Shown: positions 52,663-62,020, numbered from the stretch's first letter. The stretch: 64,000 bases of DNA from Microvirga alba (GCF_015694465.1 NZ_JADQDO010000001.1:186001-250000), one strand, 5' to 3'. Notes: generated by a model from the sequence alone, not told the origin. A program made the numbers and translations.

Positions 52663-54879
52663 ATGATAATGAATAGTATGTCAATCATTGATATCGGGGT
52701 AGTGTTGTCTAGCGCACTAATTTTATGCGCAAATTTGTTTTATATAATTGTTTTCGGAGGCAAAGTTAGAAAAATACTTATTGAGTTTGATAAGAAGCAG
52801 GCGGCTCTCAATGACGCCGCATCTATGTTTCGTCAAGCCCAGGGCGGTGTGCTGGCTGGACTTCCCTTAGAGACGGCAAGTTTATCAGGTTTGGACATTG
52901 GGCCCTTGCGCAGCGGCCCGTCTTTTTCGAGCATCACAGGCGCCCAGGTGCTCCAAGGCCGCCTGGATGACGGATGTTCTCAGGTTGTTGCTAACGTGGA
53001 TGATTTCCAGATCTCTGCGAGCAACGAGACCTACGCCGCCATGCGTCGTGAGATCGACGGTGATATTCAAGCATTTCGGATTTTCGTATCAGAGCGACTT
53101 CAGGCGCATGCATCCGCTCTTGAGGAACATGTCGCCAAACTGTGTCGCTATTACGCTCTTCGAAGAAACGTGAGGGAATCCGGGCACCGAAAGCTGAAGG
53201 CTTTGTTGTGCTGGACGGGCCAAGACCTCCCTACCTTGCTCGTGACTCAGCGCCGTGAAGATCTCATCTTAATCGCGATCCCCCGGGTTCCTGGGTTGTT
53301 TGACTACATCCACGGATTGAGTGCCCATGACGTAGACCGCCTTATTGACAATCGGGACGTTAAGCGCATCGTCTTATTTCAATATGGTTTGGGTCGAGCA
53401 GAAACTCCGCCTGTCGCATTCGACATTCCGGATAAAATTCCTCAAGCCATCTTTGGTGGCTTGAAGCGTCTAATACACTCTGGAAATGAAATAGGAAAAA
53501 AATCTGGAGAACTCACCCAGAGGGAATATTTCAGTATCTTGGCTTGGGCACGGAAGTACCCGGGCGTCATTGACTTTTTTGCTCCCTACATCTCGAAACG
53601 CCTGCGGACTGAAACGAGCATCTCTGACGCTCTTTCGTGTGTCATACCTTTTGATGCTCCGCAGAAACTTCCTTCGGCGTTGCCAGCTGAACCGCGTAAG
53701 AACTCGGCCTTATTCATTCATAATAGCTATTACCATTACAAATATCTTTCAGCTGCTTTACGCGATCGCGGTTGGGATGCGTTAAGTGTGGCCCTGGATT
53801 CTCCGGCCAGCACCGTAAACCAGTTCTTCCACGGCGAGGATCTCTCCCTATACGACCCAGACCCGGTCGCTATGAGAGAGAAAACCCGTACGTTCTTCCG
53901 CTCCATTCCCGAACGGTTCGGTGCGGTTCACTTTTACGGAAGGGGCATCTGCAGTCTGTTTCCGGAAAACTGGGAGAACTCCATCAATCCGCAAGCTATA
54001 CCTTGGGATTTTCTTGAATTGCGTCGGCATAATGTTTTGATCGGATTCATGCCGGCCGGGTGCAATGAAGGGGCATCCCAGAGTTCGATACGAAAGCTGA
54101 CGAACGGTATTTGCGGGCGTTGCGTATGGGAAAACCGTCCGGATGTTTGCAGCGACGCCATAAATCTGACTTGGGCCAGAAAACTCTCGTCGATCTGCGA
54201 TGTGGTTACGCTGGAAGGAGATTTGGCTGTCGATGATCGCGTTGGGCCCATGTATGTCCGGCGCCCTATCGTAACGGCGTTGGATCCGGAGCTTTGGAAA
54301 CCAGACCTGGCGATTCCAGAAGAACATCTGCTCTCACGGGAAAAAGATGAACTTGTCGTCTATCACGGGGTAGGGCTTTCCAAGCTTCGTCGAAACGGCG
54401 ATCGCGATATCAAGGGCACCGGCGCGGTCATGGCGGCAATCGAGCGGCTTCGAAAGGAAGGAGCTGCTGTCCGCCTTTTTTTTGCAACGGATCTGCAGAG
54501 CAGGGATGTGAGATATTATCAGTTGCAGGCAGATCTGGTCGTCGATCAGCTTAACTATGGTCGGCTCGGCGCGAATGCCCGAGAAACCTTAATGTTGGGC
54601 CGTCCAATGGTCACTTGTTTGCGCCCTGAACAGGGCGAGCCTCTCTCCCCATTGCGTCCTATTGAGGAAGTGCCGGCCCTTCACGCGACTGAAGAAACGA
54701 TCTATGAGGTCCTGAAGGAAATCCTGCTTGATCCGGAGCGTCGGGCCGCTCTTGGGAAGGCGGGTCGGGATTTCGCACTAAAATGGCATGCTGCCCCGGT
54801 TTGTGCTTTGCGGTATGAACGGATGATCAATCGTCTTCGTGCAGGCTTGGCGCCTGAAGCGGACGAAGTCTTTTCTTAA
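52663..54879 (+). CDS. membrane-anchored glycosyltransferase-like protein
   Basis: Protein of 738 aa. One N-terminal hydrophobic helix (IGVVLSSALILCANLFYIIVFGG) is followed by a charged helical stretch, an uncharacterised middle part (about 150-340) and a C-terminal part resembling GT-B glycosyltransferases: SALFIHNSYYHYKYLSAALRDRGWDAL, VVYHGVGLSKLRRN with DIKGTGAVMAAIERL, and ADLVVDQLNYGRLGANARETLMLGRPMVTCLRP. The GT call rests on these segments only. Alternative starts are M3 and M6. It is three bases downstream of the coiled-coil protein and 17 bp before an aminotransferase. A stalk-anchored transferase is inferred. Confidence 0.68.
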   Translation: MIMNSMSIIDIGVVLSSALILCANLFYIIVFGGKVRKILIEFDKKQAALNDAASMFRQAQGGVLAGLPLETASLSGLDIGPLRSGPSFSSITGAQVLQGRLDDGCSQVVANVDDFQISASNETYAAMRREIDGDIQAFRIFVSERLQAHASALEEHVAKLCRYYALRRNVRESGHRKLKALLCWTGQDLPTLLVTQRREDLILIAIPRVPGLFDYIHGLSAHDVDRLIDNRDVKRIVLFQYGLGRAETPPVAFDIPDKIPQAIFGGLKRLIHSGNEIGKKSGELTQREYFSILAWARKYPGVIDFFAPYISKRLRTETSISDALSCVIPFDAPQKLPSALPAEPRKNSALFIHNSYYHYKYLSAALRDRGWDALSVALDSPASTVNQFFHGEDLSLYDPDPVAMREKTRTFFRSIPERFGAVHFYGRGICSLFPENWENSINPQAIPWDFLELRRHNVLIGFMPAGCNEGASQSSIRKLTNGICGRCVWENRPDVCSDAINLTWARKLSSICDVVTLEGDLAVDDRVGPMYVRRPIVTALDPELWKPDLAIPEEHLLSREKDELVVYHGVGLSKLRRNGDRDIKGTGAVMAAIERLRKEGAAVRLFFATDLQSRDVRYYQLQADLVVDQLNYGRLGANARETLMLGRPMVTCLRPEQGEPLSPLRPIEEVPALHATEETIYEVLKEILLDPERRAALGKAGRDFALKWHAAPVCALRYERMINRLRAGLAPEADEVFS

Positions 54880-54896
54880 GCAGGAATCAGTTCACA

Positions 54897-56042
54897 ATGC
54901 AGATTGCGCCCCTCCCGATTGCCAAGCCCGTCATGGGCGAAGACGAACTGGAAGCCGTCAAATCGGTTCTCGAGTCTGGGTGGCTGACGCAGGGGCCCTG
55001 GGTCCAGAAGTTCGAAACTGGCTTTGCCGAACGTCATGCGGTCGCTCATGCTTTTGCCGTAACGTCATGCACGACGGCGCTTCACCTCGCTCTCGTTGCG
55101 GCTGGCGTCGGACCGGGCGATGAGGTGATCGTCCCATCGTTCACCTGGGTTGCGACCGCCAATGTCGTTGTCCATTGCGGGGCAAAACCAGTCTTCGTGG
55201 ATATCCGGGAAGATACCTACAACATCGATCCCGACGCCGTGGCTCGGGCGGTGACGCCACGCACCAAGGCGATCATTGTCGTCCATCTGTTCGGCCTTTG
55301 CGCGGATATGGATGCTTTGCAGACGGTGCTTCCTTCAAGCGTCATCGTGATCGAAGACGGCGCATGCGCCGCCGGCGGTGCGTACAAGGGGCGTCCTGCC
55401 GGTTCATTAGGGCATATCGGTTGCTTCTCTCTCCATCCGAGAAAATCGATCACCTGTGGTGAGGGCGGGGTCGTCACAACGAACGATCCGGATTTGGCTG
55501 CCGCCATTGACACATACCGCAACCACGGTGCCAGCATTTCAGAAGAGGTTCGGCACCGCGGACCCAAGCCTTATGAGTTGCCCGAATTCAAGGTCTTTGG
55601 CTTCAACTACCGTCTGACGGATATCCAGGCTGCCGTGGCCGCCACGCAGTTGACCAAGCTCGATCGTTTCATCGACGAGCGGGCTGCACTCGCGGATCTT
55701 TATGATTCCTATCTGCAGCGTTTCCCTTGGATCAGGGCTCCGATGCGCCCTGCGGATTACGGCCATGCGCTGCAGGCCTATGTCGTCATGGTGGATGAAG
55801 ACCGGGCTCCTGCAAGCCGGAATGAAATTCTGGCGCACTTCCAATCGCTAGGCATAGCGGGTCGTCCTGGAACCCACTCCATTGTCGGCCTGGAAGCCTA
55901 CCGGAAGGTTTATGGGACTAGCCCGGAAGATTGCCCCGTCGCCACGAAGGTCGAGGCGCAGAGCATAGCTCTGCCGCTGCACAATCATATGGGGCCGGGA
56001 GATGTCGAGCGGGTCATCCGCGCCCTTGAGACGGTGGCATGA
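54897..56042 (+). CDS. DegT/DnrJ/EryC1 sugar aminotransferase
   Basis: PLP-dependent nucleotide-sugar aminotransferase of 381 aa. PLP lysine K183 in CFSLHPRKSITCGEGG, aspartate D154 in IEDGACAAGGAYKG; opening LPIAKPVMGEDELEAVKSVLESGWLTQGP is diagnostic for the PerA/PglE/WecE group. It converts a keto sugar to an amino sugar using glutamate. It precedes an AsnB gene and fits with the formyltransferase and acyltransferases downstream, which could act on the new amino group. Confidence 0.93.
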   Translation: MQIAPLPIAKPVMGEDELEAVKSVLESGWLTQGPWVQKFETGFAERHAVAHAFAVTSCTTALHLALVAAGVGPGDEVIVPSFTWVATANVVVHCGAKPVFVDIREDTYNIDPDAVARAVTPRTKAIIVVHLFGLCADMDALQTVLPSSVIVIEDGACAAGGAYKGRPAGSLGHIGCFSLHPRKSITCGEGGVVTTNDPDLAAAIDTYRNHGASISEEVRHRGPKPYELPEFKVFGFNYRLTDIQAAVAATQLTKLDRFIDERAALADLYDSYLQRFPWIRAPMRPADYGHALQAYVVMVDEDRAPASRNEILAHFQSLGIAGRPGTHSIVGLEAYRKVYGTSPEDCPVATKVEAQSIALPLHNHMGPGDVERVIRALETVA

Positions 56043-56098
56043 GGCAACTTCAGCAGGCAGTTCTCTCTGAACGTGCTTCATAGGCAGTCAGTCCCGCG

Positions 56099-57994
56099 AT
56101 GTGTGGTCTTGTCGGTATTCTCAATCGCGACGGTGCGCCGGCGCAAGAACGCATGGTTGTTGCCATGCGGGATTCCATCGCGCATCGGGGGCCCGATGGG
56201 AAAGGATCCTATGTCGACGGCCCGGTCGGCCTTGGGCATCGCCGTCTCTCGATCATCGACCTCTCGGATGCCGCTCGCCAGCCAATGATCTCGCCAGACG
56301 GGCGCATCGTGCTCGTTTACAATGGAGAGATCTATAACTTCAGGGAACTCCGGCGAGAACTGGAAACAGCGGGTTGGTCCTTCCGGACGCGATCCGACAC
56401 GGAAGTGCTGATCGCCGGTTATGCCATCTGGGGTATTCGAGAGCTCGCTCGCCGGCTCGATGGCATGGCCGCTTTCGCTCTCTGGGACAAGGAACTGGGC
56501 AGGCTCCACCTGGTGCGCGACCGGTATGGCGTGAAGCCTCTCTATCTCTGGCGCACGCAACAATCGCTCGTCTTCGCGTCTGAAATCAAGGCATTCCTGG
56601 CCCACCCTGACTTTCAGGTGAAGGTCAACACGGCGGCTCTTCACGAGTACTTCACCTTCCAGAACCTGTTCCGGCCTCATACCCTTTTTGCCGGTGTCGA
56701 ACAGCTTCCGGCCGCTACGATCCTCACATTGGATCGCGATGGAGAGCGAGTCGAAACCTACTGGGATTATGACTTCAGCCGCCGCATCGAGATCGGCGAG
56801 ACAGAGGCTGTAGCAGAGCTCGAGCGCCTCATGGCCAAGGCCGTCGAGCGCCAACTCGTCGCTGACGTTCCCGTCGGGGCTTATCTTTCCGGAGGTATGG
56901 ATTCAGGCACCTTGGTCGCCCTTGCCCAACCTCATCTCGGGCGCATGTCCACGTTCACGGCCGGCTTTGAGATGTCGAAGGTTGAGGGGATCGAGGCGAC
57001 GTTCGACGAGCGCCGCGCAGCGGAACTGTTGGCCTATCACTGCCGAACGGAACACTACGAACAGGTCATCAATGCTGGCGATATACGGTGGGCTCTTCCC
57101 CGCGTAGTCTGGCATCTTGAGGATCTGCGGCTTGGGATGAGCTACCCGAACTACTACATTGCAAGACTGGCATCAAAATTCGTGAAGGTTTGTCTTTCAG
57201 GCGCAGGAGGTGACGAACTCTTCGGCGGGTACCCTTGGCGATACTATCGTGTGTTCCGTTCGCTCGATCAGGACGATTACCTCCGGAGCTACTATGGGTT
57301 CTGGCAGAGACTGACGACCGAGGCCGATCGCAAGTCCCTTTTCAACGCTTCTACCGACGACGAAGACGAAATGTTCAGCGTCTTCCGGTCCGTTTATGGG
57401 GACGCGAGCAACCTAAATTGCCAGGGTCCGGAAGATCATATCGCCAACTCGCTCTATTTCGAATCGAAGACGTTTCTCTCGGGCTTGCTTCTGGTCGGAG
57501 ACAAGCTCGCCATGGCAAGCGGGCTCGAAGAGCGCTTCCCCTTCCTGGACAATGATCTCGTCGACTTCGCCATGCGTCTGCCGGTTCGTCACAAGCTCTC
57601 TGATCTCGAGCATATGCTGAGCGTTGACGAGGACGCGGTTCGTAAGAAGCTTCTGGCGCAAGACACCTTCTCGGGCGGCAAGAGCTGTCTGCGCCAGGCC
57701 ATGATGCACGTGTTGCCGTCGGAGGTCATGGATCGCCGCAAACAGGGCTTCTCCTCGCCTGAAGGCAGTTGGTATAGGGGTGAAAACGCCGCCTACGTGA
57801 GAGAAATTCTCCTCGGCCGAGATCTTGCTTCGAGCGCGTATCTCGATCCGGCTTTCATTCGAAAGACCGTGGAGGAGCACATGAGCGGAGCGGCTAATCA
57901 CCGCCTCCTTATCTGGTCGTTCCTGAGTTTCGAATGGTGGTGCCGAATTTTCCTGCGAGGAGAGCACTTAAATCTCCCACACCTAGCCAACTAG
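56099..57994 (+). CDS. asnB: AsnB-type amidotransferase (third of three)
   Basis: Glutamine-dependent amidotransferase of 631 aa. Cys2 of MCGLVGILN, AHRGPDGKGSYVDG, YNGEIYNFRELRREL, PP-loop AYLSGGMDSGTLVAL and VCLSGAGGDELFGGYPWRYY are present. The glutaminase and synthase domains are complete. It lies between two aminotransferase-type genes, so a role in making an amidated sugar or attaching an amino acid amide is more likely than asparagine supply. GTG/ATG start of the next gene is almost contiguous with its stop. Confidence 0.9.
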   Translation: MCGLVGILNRDGAPAQERMVVAMRDSIAHRGPDGKGSYVDGPVGLGHRRLSIIDLSDAARQPMISPDGRIVLVYNGEIYNFRELRRELETAGWSFRTRSDTEVLIAGYAIWGIRELARRLDGMAAFALWDKELGRLHLVRDRYGVKPLYLWRTQQSLVFASEIKAFLAHPDFQVKVNTAALHEYFTFQNLFRPHTLFAGVEQLPAATILTLDRDGERVETYWDYDFSRRIEIGETEAVAELERLMAKAVERQLVADVPVGAYLSGGMDSGTLVALAQPHLGRMSTFTAGFEMSKVEGIEATFDERRAAELLAYHCRTEHYEQVINAGDIRWALPRVVWHLEDLRLGMSYPNYYIARLASKFVKVCLSGAGGDELFGGYPWRYYRVFRSLDQDDYLRSYYGFWQRLTTEADRKSLFNASTDDEDEMFSVFRSVYGDASNLNCQGPEDHIANSLYFESKTFLSGLLLVGDKLAMASGLEERFPFLDNDLVDFAMRLPVRHKLSDLEHMLSVDEDAVRKKLLAQDTFSGGKSCLRQAMMHVLPSEVMDRRKQGFSSPEGSWYRGENAAYVREILLGRDLASSAYLDPAFIRKTVEEHMSGAANHRLLIWSFLSFEWWCRIFLRGEHLNLPHLAN

Positions 57995-58003
57995 GTGCAC
58001 CGT

Positions 58004-59038
58004 ATGATTCCGCACTCCTCACCATGGATAACTGATGCTGAGGTCGACGCATGCTCGAGTGTCCTACGGTCCGGGCTGCTCTTGGGTGGGGCACTCGTAA
58101 ACGACGCGAGCGCCAGCATCAGCGAGGCTTCAGGAGCAACTCGGAGCTTTACATTTCCAAGTGGCCGTTTCGCGGTTTATGCTGCGGTGGCATCGTTGAA
58201 GCTTCCGCGTGGAAGCAAAGTCATCGTCCAGACATATGTCTGCGATGCAGTTATCTGGGCGATCCAAACGGCTGGCCTTATCCCGGAATTTTGTGACATC
58301 GGCTCGGGCTGGTGCAGTACAGCCGAAACAGTGGAGGCTTGCTTTGATGAGAGGGTGTCGGCCATTCTGCTAGCCCCTCCATTCGGCATTTTTCAATCGG
58401 CCCAGCCTTATCGCCGTTTCGGTGTGCCGGTTATCCATGATCTATGCCAAGCTCATCCGCGTATCCTGGTAGACAGATGGGAAGAGGCGGGCGATATCGC
58501 CGTCCTGTCCTTTCACCCAACGAAGTACATTTGTGGAGGGGGGGGCGGAGCTGTGGCGGTCCGCGAGGAGCGCTTTGTGCTCTCGTTGGAGCATTTGGCA
58601 CGTGAATGGCAGGACATTGCGGCTTTTGGCGAGCTTCAGGCTGCCTTGGCCATTACACAGCTGGGACGCTCGGAGGAATTCCGGAAGCGGCGTGCCGAGA
58701 TCGCAGAGCGTTATCGCTCTGCGTTGCCGGGGGGGCTGACGACCATTCTCGACGATGCTGACGTGCCTTCAGCCGATCTGTTCCGCTTCGTATTGCGAGG
58801 CAAAATTGATTTCCAACTCATCCAAAGCGCTTTCGCTGCTGCCGGAGTTGCCGTTCGGCATGGCGTAGATCAATTGGCCCATCGCACTATGGGCATCAGC
58901 GACGACGGCTTCCCAAATGCTATCCGTGTCTTCAACGAGACTTTTTCTCTACCGTTTTATCCGAGACTCAGCGAGGAAAGTATTGAGAAAGTGATTGCAG
59001 CGGCTGGCAAAATTCTTGGAAATCATCATGCCCATTGA
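58004..59038 (+). CDS. DegT/DnrJ/EryC1-like aminotransferase (divergent)
   Basis: PLP-type protein of 344 aa, shorter than typical DegT enzymes (370-390). The lysine motif is kept (SFHPTKYICGGGGGAV, K174) and D146 in VIHDLCQAHP matches the PLP aspartate. Segment SGRFAVYAAVASLKLPRGSKVIVQTYVCDAV replaces the usual SGTAAL and EVIVPSFTF wording, so it is a distant member. The ATG at 58004 has AGGTG at good distance; a GTG at 57995 directly after the previous stop is possible. It overlaps the next gene by 11 bases. Confidence 0.78.
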   Translation: MIPHSSPWITDAEVDACSSVLRSGLLLGGALVNDASASISEASGATRSFTFPSGRFAVYAAVASLKLPRGSKVIVQTYVCDAVIWAIQTAGLIPEFCDIGSGWCSTAETVEACFDERVSAILLAPPFGIFQSAQPYRRFGVPVIHDLCQAHPRILVDRWEEAGDIAVLSFHPTKYICGGGGGAVAVREERFVLSLEHLAREWQDIAAFGELQAALAITQLGRSEEFRKRRAEIAERYRSALPGGLTTILDDADVPSADLFRFVLRGKIDFQLIQSAFAAAGVAVRHGVDQLAHRTMGISDDGFPNAIRVFNETFSLPFYPRLSEESIEKVIAAAGKILGNHHAH

Positions 59039-60077
59039 GATTTCAGTCGCTCCGCCTTCCATCGCGTATGCAGAGCTTGTTGCAAGGGTTCCCGGCCTCC
59101 TGATCCATGCATCGCCAGAATGGGCGGCTTTCACCCAGATGGCCTGCCCGCAGGCGCGGCCCGTGTACTTCCTGGCTTATAAAGACGGTCAAGCGGTAGG
59201 TGCACTGCCAGCGTTTGAAATGGACGGCCCGTGCGGAAAAGTCCTAAACTCACTCCCATACTATGGAAGCCACGGCGACCTCATTATTGATCCAACCGTT
59301 GAGCGTGGGCCCGTCGTGCAAGCGCTAATGCAGGCACTCGATGAGTACGTGCAGAAGCACAAAATCATGGCTTTTAATGCTGTAACCCATCCGTTCCGCA
59401 ATGATAGTGCGGAGTTTTCCGCCTGCTCCAGAATGAAGCGTGTCGATGATAGGATCGGCCAGATCTCAACTCTTCCAGCGGGTACGGCTGGCTCTCTTGA
59501 AGAGCCGCTCTTGCAAATGTTCTCGCAGAAAACACGCAATCTCGCCCGTAAAGGACTTAAGTCAGGATTTACCGTTTTCCGTAGCGAAAAGGATGTTGAT
59601 TTTCAGAATCTCCATGAACACCATGCGATTGGAATGGGTAAAATAAACGGAACTATTAAGTCAATAGATCAGCTTAAAACTTTAAAGCAATTGTTTGGCG
59701 ACAATTGTCATCTTTACGTTGCCTATGCAGATGATATTTTTGCTGGCGGCCTGCTAACTTTAGTTTACCGAGATTGGGTTGAGTATTTTATGCCAGTTTC
59801 AGTCGAGGCGTATCGCAGCAAACAAGTCATTTCGGCTTTGATAGTTCATGCGATGATCGACTATGCATCGCGGGGGTATAGTTACTGGAATTGGGGTGGA
59901 ACTTGGCGGAGCCAAGAAGGAGTGTATCACTTCAAAAAAGGCTGGGGCGCGAAGGATTATGTATACGGTTATTATGGTTATGCTTTAAAAGAAGCTTTCT
60001 CGGGCCTAACAAGAACCGAGCTTCTCGCCGCGTATCCAAATTTCTATCTCTTTCCTTTTTCCTCCGAAGAAACCTAG
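59028..60077 (+). CDS. FemAB/GNAT-like acyltransferase
   Basis: Protein of 349 aa with a FemAB-type double-GNAT layout: HASPEWAAFTQMACPQARPVYFLAYKDGQAVGALPAF at the start, central QKTRNLARKGLKSGFTVF (typical of the GNAT-6/FemAB group), and a C-terminal IVHAMIDYASRGYSYWNWGGTWRSQEGVYHFKKGWGAKD. Relatives attach amino acids or acyl groups to amino sugars or lipids. It overlaps the preceding aminotransferase gene by 11 bases and is followed after one base by the formyltransferase. It probably acylates an amino sugar made in this locus. Codon use becomes AT-rich from here to about 60.8 kb. Confidence 0.82.
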   Translation: MPIEISVAPPSIAYAELVARVPGLLIHASPEWAAFTQMACPQARPVYFLAYKDGQAVGALPAFEMDGPCGKVLNSLPYYGSHGDLIIDPTVERGPVVQALMQALDEYVQKHKIMAFNAVTHPFRNDSAEFSACSRMKRVDDRIGQISTLPAGTAGSLEEPLLQMFSQKTRNLARKGLKSGFTVFRSEKDVDFQNLHEHHAIGMGKINGTIKSIDQLKTLKQLFGDNCHLYVAYADDIFAGGLLTLVYRDWVEYFMPVSVEAYRSKQVISALIVHAMIDYASRGYSYWNWGGTWRSQEGVYHFKKGWGAKDYVYGYYGYALKEAFSGLTRTELLAAYPNFYLFPFSSEET

Positions 60078-60078
60078 A

Positions 60079-60843
60079 ATGCCACTAAATCTCGTTTATT
60101 TTTCGGGCGGACCTCGCGAGAGAGTTCTTCAGTCTATATTGAACGCTGGGCACCACGTTGAGCGTGTTTTTGTCAATAATCCGACGCGGTGGCCCAAAGT
60201 TCAGGCAACAATTGACCTGGCAACTGAGAAAAAAATACCTGTTCATGTCGTTGCAAATAAAGCTGATCTGAAAACTTTGATTCCGATTGTGGAAGGTAAA
60301 ATTTGCTTCTCGGCGGGGTTTTCCTATCTGTTCGGGGTGGATTTTCTTTCTGCAGTCAAGGTGTGCATCAACGTTCATGGATCCTTGCTTCCCAAGTATC
60401 CGGGCGCGAGAACCCTTTCTTGGGCTATCGAGTACGGTGAGTCTGAGAGCGGTGTAACAGTGCATGTTGTCGACCAGGGGATGGACACGGGTCCAATTAT
60501 CCTGCAAAGGTCTTTTCCATTATCCCAATTTGAAACGACGCGAAGCTTGGCCCGCAAAACGGCGGACTTCGAATCTAGCGTTGTTGTCGATGCGCTGCGG
60601 AAATTCGAATATGAAGGCATAGGTAGCGCTTCAGCTCAAGCCTCCTCGGAGGCGGTCGATCTTCCCAACCGTATTCCATCTCATTCCGAAATCGATCCAA
60701 CTCAATCATTACTTGAGCTTTTCAATAAAATTCGGGCTGCTGATCCCGTTAATTATCCAGCTTATTTTTACCTGAACGGAGAAAAAGTCTGCATAAAGCT
60801 TTGGCGTCCTGATAAGCCTAGCGATGAATCAGACTTAATCTAA
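60079..60843 (+). CDS. formyltransferase, methionyl-tRNA formyltransferase fold
   Basis: Protein of 254 aa with the catalytic formyltransferase triad: N98 and H100 in INVHGSLLPKYPGA and D136 in VDQGMDTGPIIL. In E. coli Fmt the same residues are N108, H110 and D146, so the spacing is identical. The missing C-terminal tRNA-binding barrel and the genomic context argue for a sugar N-formyltransferase using 10-formyl-tetrahydrofolate, acting on a nucleotide amino sugar. The last 55 residues (LLELFNKIRAADPVNYPAYFYLNGEKVCIKLW) resemble the small C-terminal domain of such enzymes. Confidence 0.85.
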   Translation: MPLNLVYFSGGPRERVLQSILNAGHHVERVFVNNPTRWPKVQATIDLATEKKIPVHVVANKADLKTLIPIVEGKICFSAGFSYLFGVDFLSAVKVCINVHGSLLPKYPGARTLSWAIEYGESESGVTVHVVDQGMDTGPIILQRSFPLSQFETTRSLARKTADFESSVVVDALRKFEYEGIGSASAQASSEAVDLPNRIPSHSEIDPTQSLLELFNKIRAADPVNYPAYFYLNGEKVCIKLWRPDKPSDESDLI

Positions 60844-60853
60844 GAATTGAGCC

Positions 60854-62020
60854 ATGTCCCGCGCTATCGCAATCACCTGTAGCGGCGTCAGCAAACGCTT
60901 TGCCCTCGTCGATCAGGGGAGCGCTTGGCGTCTTGCCTTCAGTGCGCATTCGGGTGTCCCTGTCTTCGAAGCCCTCAAGAATATCAACTTCGAGGTCCCT
61001 AAGGGCCAGTTCGTCGGCTTTCTTGGTCGCAACGGCGCTGGAAAATCGACCTTGCTCCGAACCATCGGCGGTGTCTATTCCGCTGATGGGGGACAAATCG
61101 CGATCAAAGGGAAACTGTCGGGACTCTATGAGCTTGGCCTTGTCGGCAATCCCCAATTGACCGGTCGGCAATACGCCGAGCGTCTCCTTACGATTCACGG
61201 CGAGGTTCGGCGCCGCCAGCAGGAGATGATTGCAGACATCCATGAATTTTCCGAACTGGGTGATCGCTTCGAGGACCCGGTTTTCACCTATTCGGCGGGG
61301 ATGTCAGCGCGCCTGTTTTTCTCCACGGCCACAGCCGGGAGCTATGACGTTTATCTTCTAGATGAGGTCTTGGCCGTCGGAGATCAGCATTTCCAGGCCA
61401 AGTGTTGGAGGCGGCTGCGGGATCGCGTTTCACGCGGCGCGTCGGGTGTTCTCGTCACTCACGATTGGGCGGCGATCGTCAAGATGTGCGAGACGGCGCA
61501 TGTCATAGATCGTGGCCAGATCATTTTCTCGGGACCCGCCGCCAACGCAAGTCGCTACCACCTCTATGGGGAAGACGCAAAGGAGACGTTCGAGCCTGGA
61601 ATTGCTCGCTTCGTGGCGCGCCCTGAAGACCCCATGACAGCAAGGCCCGGTCAAGACCTGGTCATTCGCGCGGAAGCAGAAATCATGCAGCCCGCCAATG
61701 TTGGTGCGGTGGCGGTCATCGAGCGACTGCAGCCGGGATTTGGCTGGGAAACCGAGCTCATGTCCCGTGAGATAACGCCTGTTGGACAAAAGCCGGGACG
61801 ATACATGGTCGAGGTTAGAGTCCCCCATCTTCCAATCGAGCGGGGCTCCTATCAGATCAGCCTCCATCTCGTGATGCCGGACCCGAAGCTACCAGGGCGG
61901 CGTGTGGCGCTCGACGGCTTCAGTTGGCTCAACGGTGATGGTTTGAGGCTAGAAGTAGAAGATCCGTTGAACCGGGAGGGTTTGACCCTTCCTGTCCGCT
62001 GGAAGGTCGCTTGCGCATGA
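60854..62020 (+). CDS. polysaccharide ABC exporter ATPase, Wzt-like (first)
   Basis: ATPase of 388 aa for export of a lipid-linked polysaccharide. Walker A GRNGAGKSTLLRTI, signature YSAGMSARLFFSTA, Walker B VYLLDEVLAVGD, switch His in VLVTHDWAAIV. After about residue 245 a C-terminal beta-rich domain (Wzt-C type) may bind the modified non-reducing end of the glycan. It is followed by a second, different ATPase gene with a four-base overlap, which is unusual because one Wzt pairs with one Wzm in most systems. Confidence 0.9.
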   Translation: MSRAIAITCSGVSKRFALVDQGSAWRLAFSAHSGVPVFEALKNINFEVPKGQFVGFLGRNGAGKSTLLRTIGGVYSADGGQIAIKGKLSGLYELGLVGNPQLTGRQYAERLLTIHGEVRRRQQEMIADIHEFSELGDRFEDPVFTYSAGMSARLFFSTATAGSYDVYLLDEVLAVGDQHFQAKCWRRLRDRVSRGASGVLVTHDWAAIVKMCETAHVIDRGQIIFSGPAANASRYHLYGEDAKETFEPGIARFVARPEDPMTARPGQDLVIRAEAEIMQPANVGAVAVIERLQPGFGWETELMSREITPVGQKPGRYMVEVRVPHLPIERGSYQISLHLVMPDPKLPGRRVALDGFSWLNGDGLRLEVEDPLNREGLTLPVRWKVACA

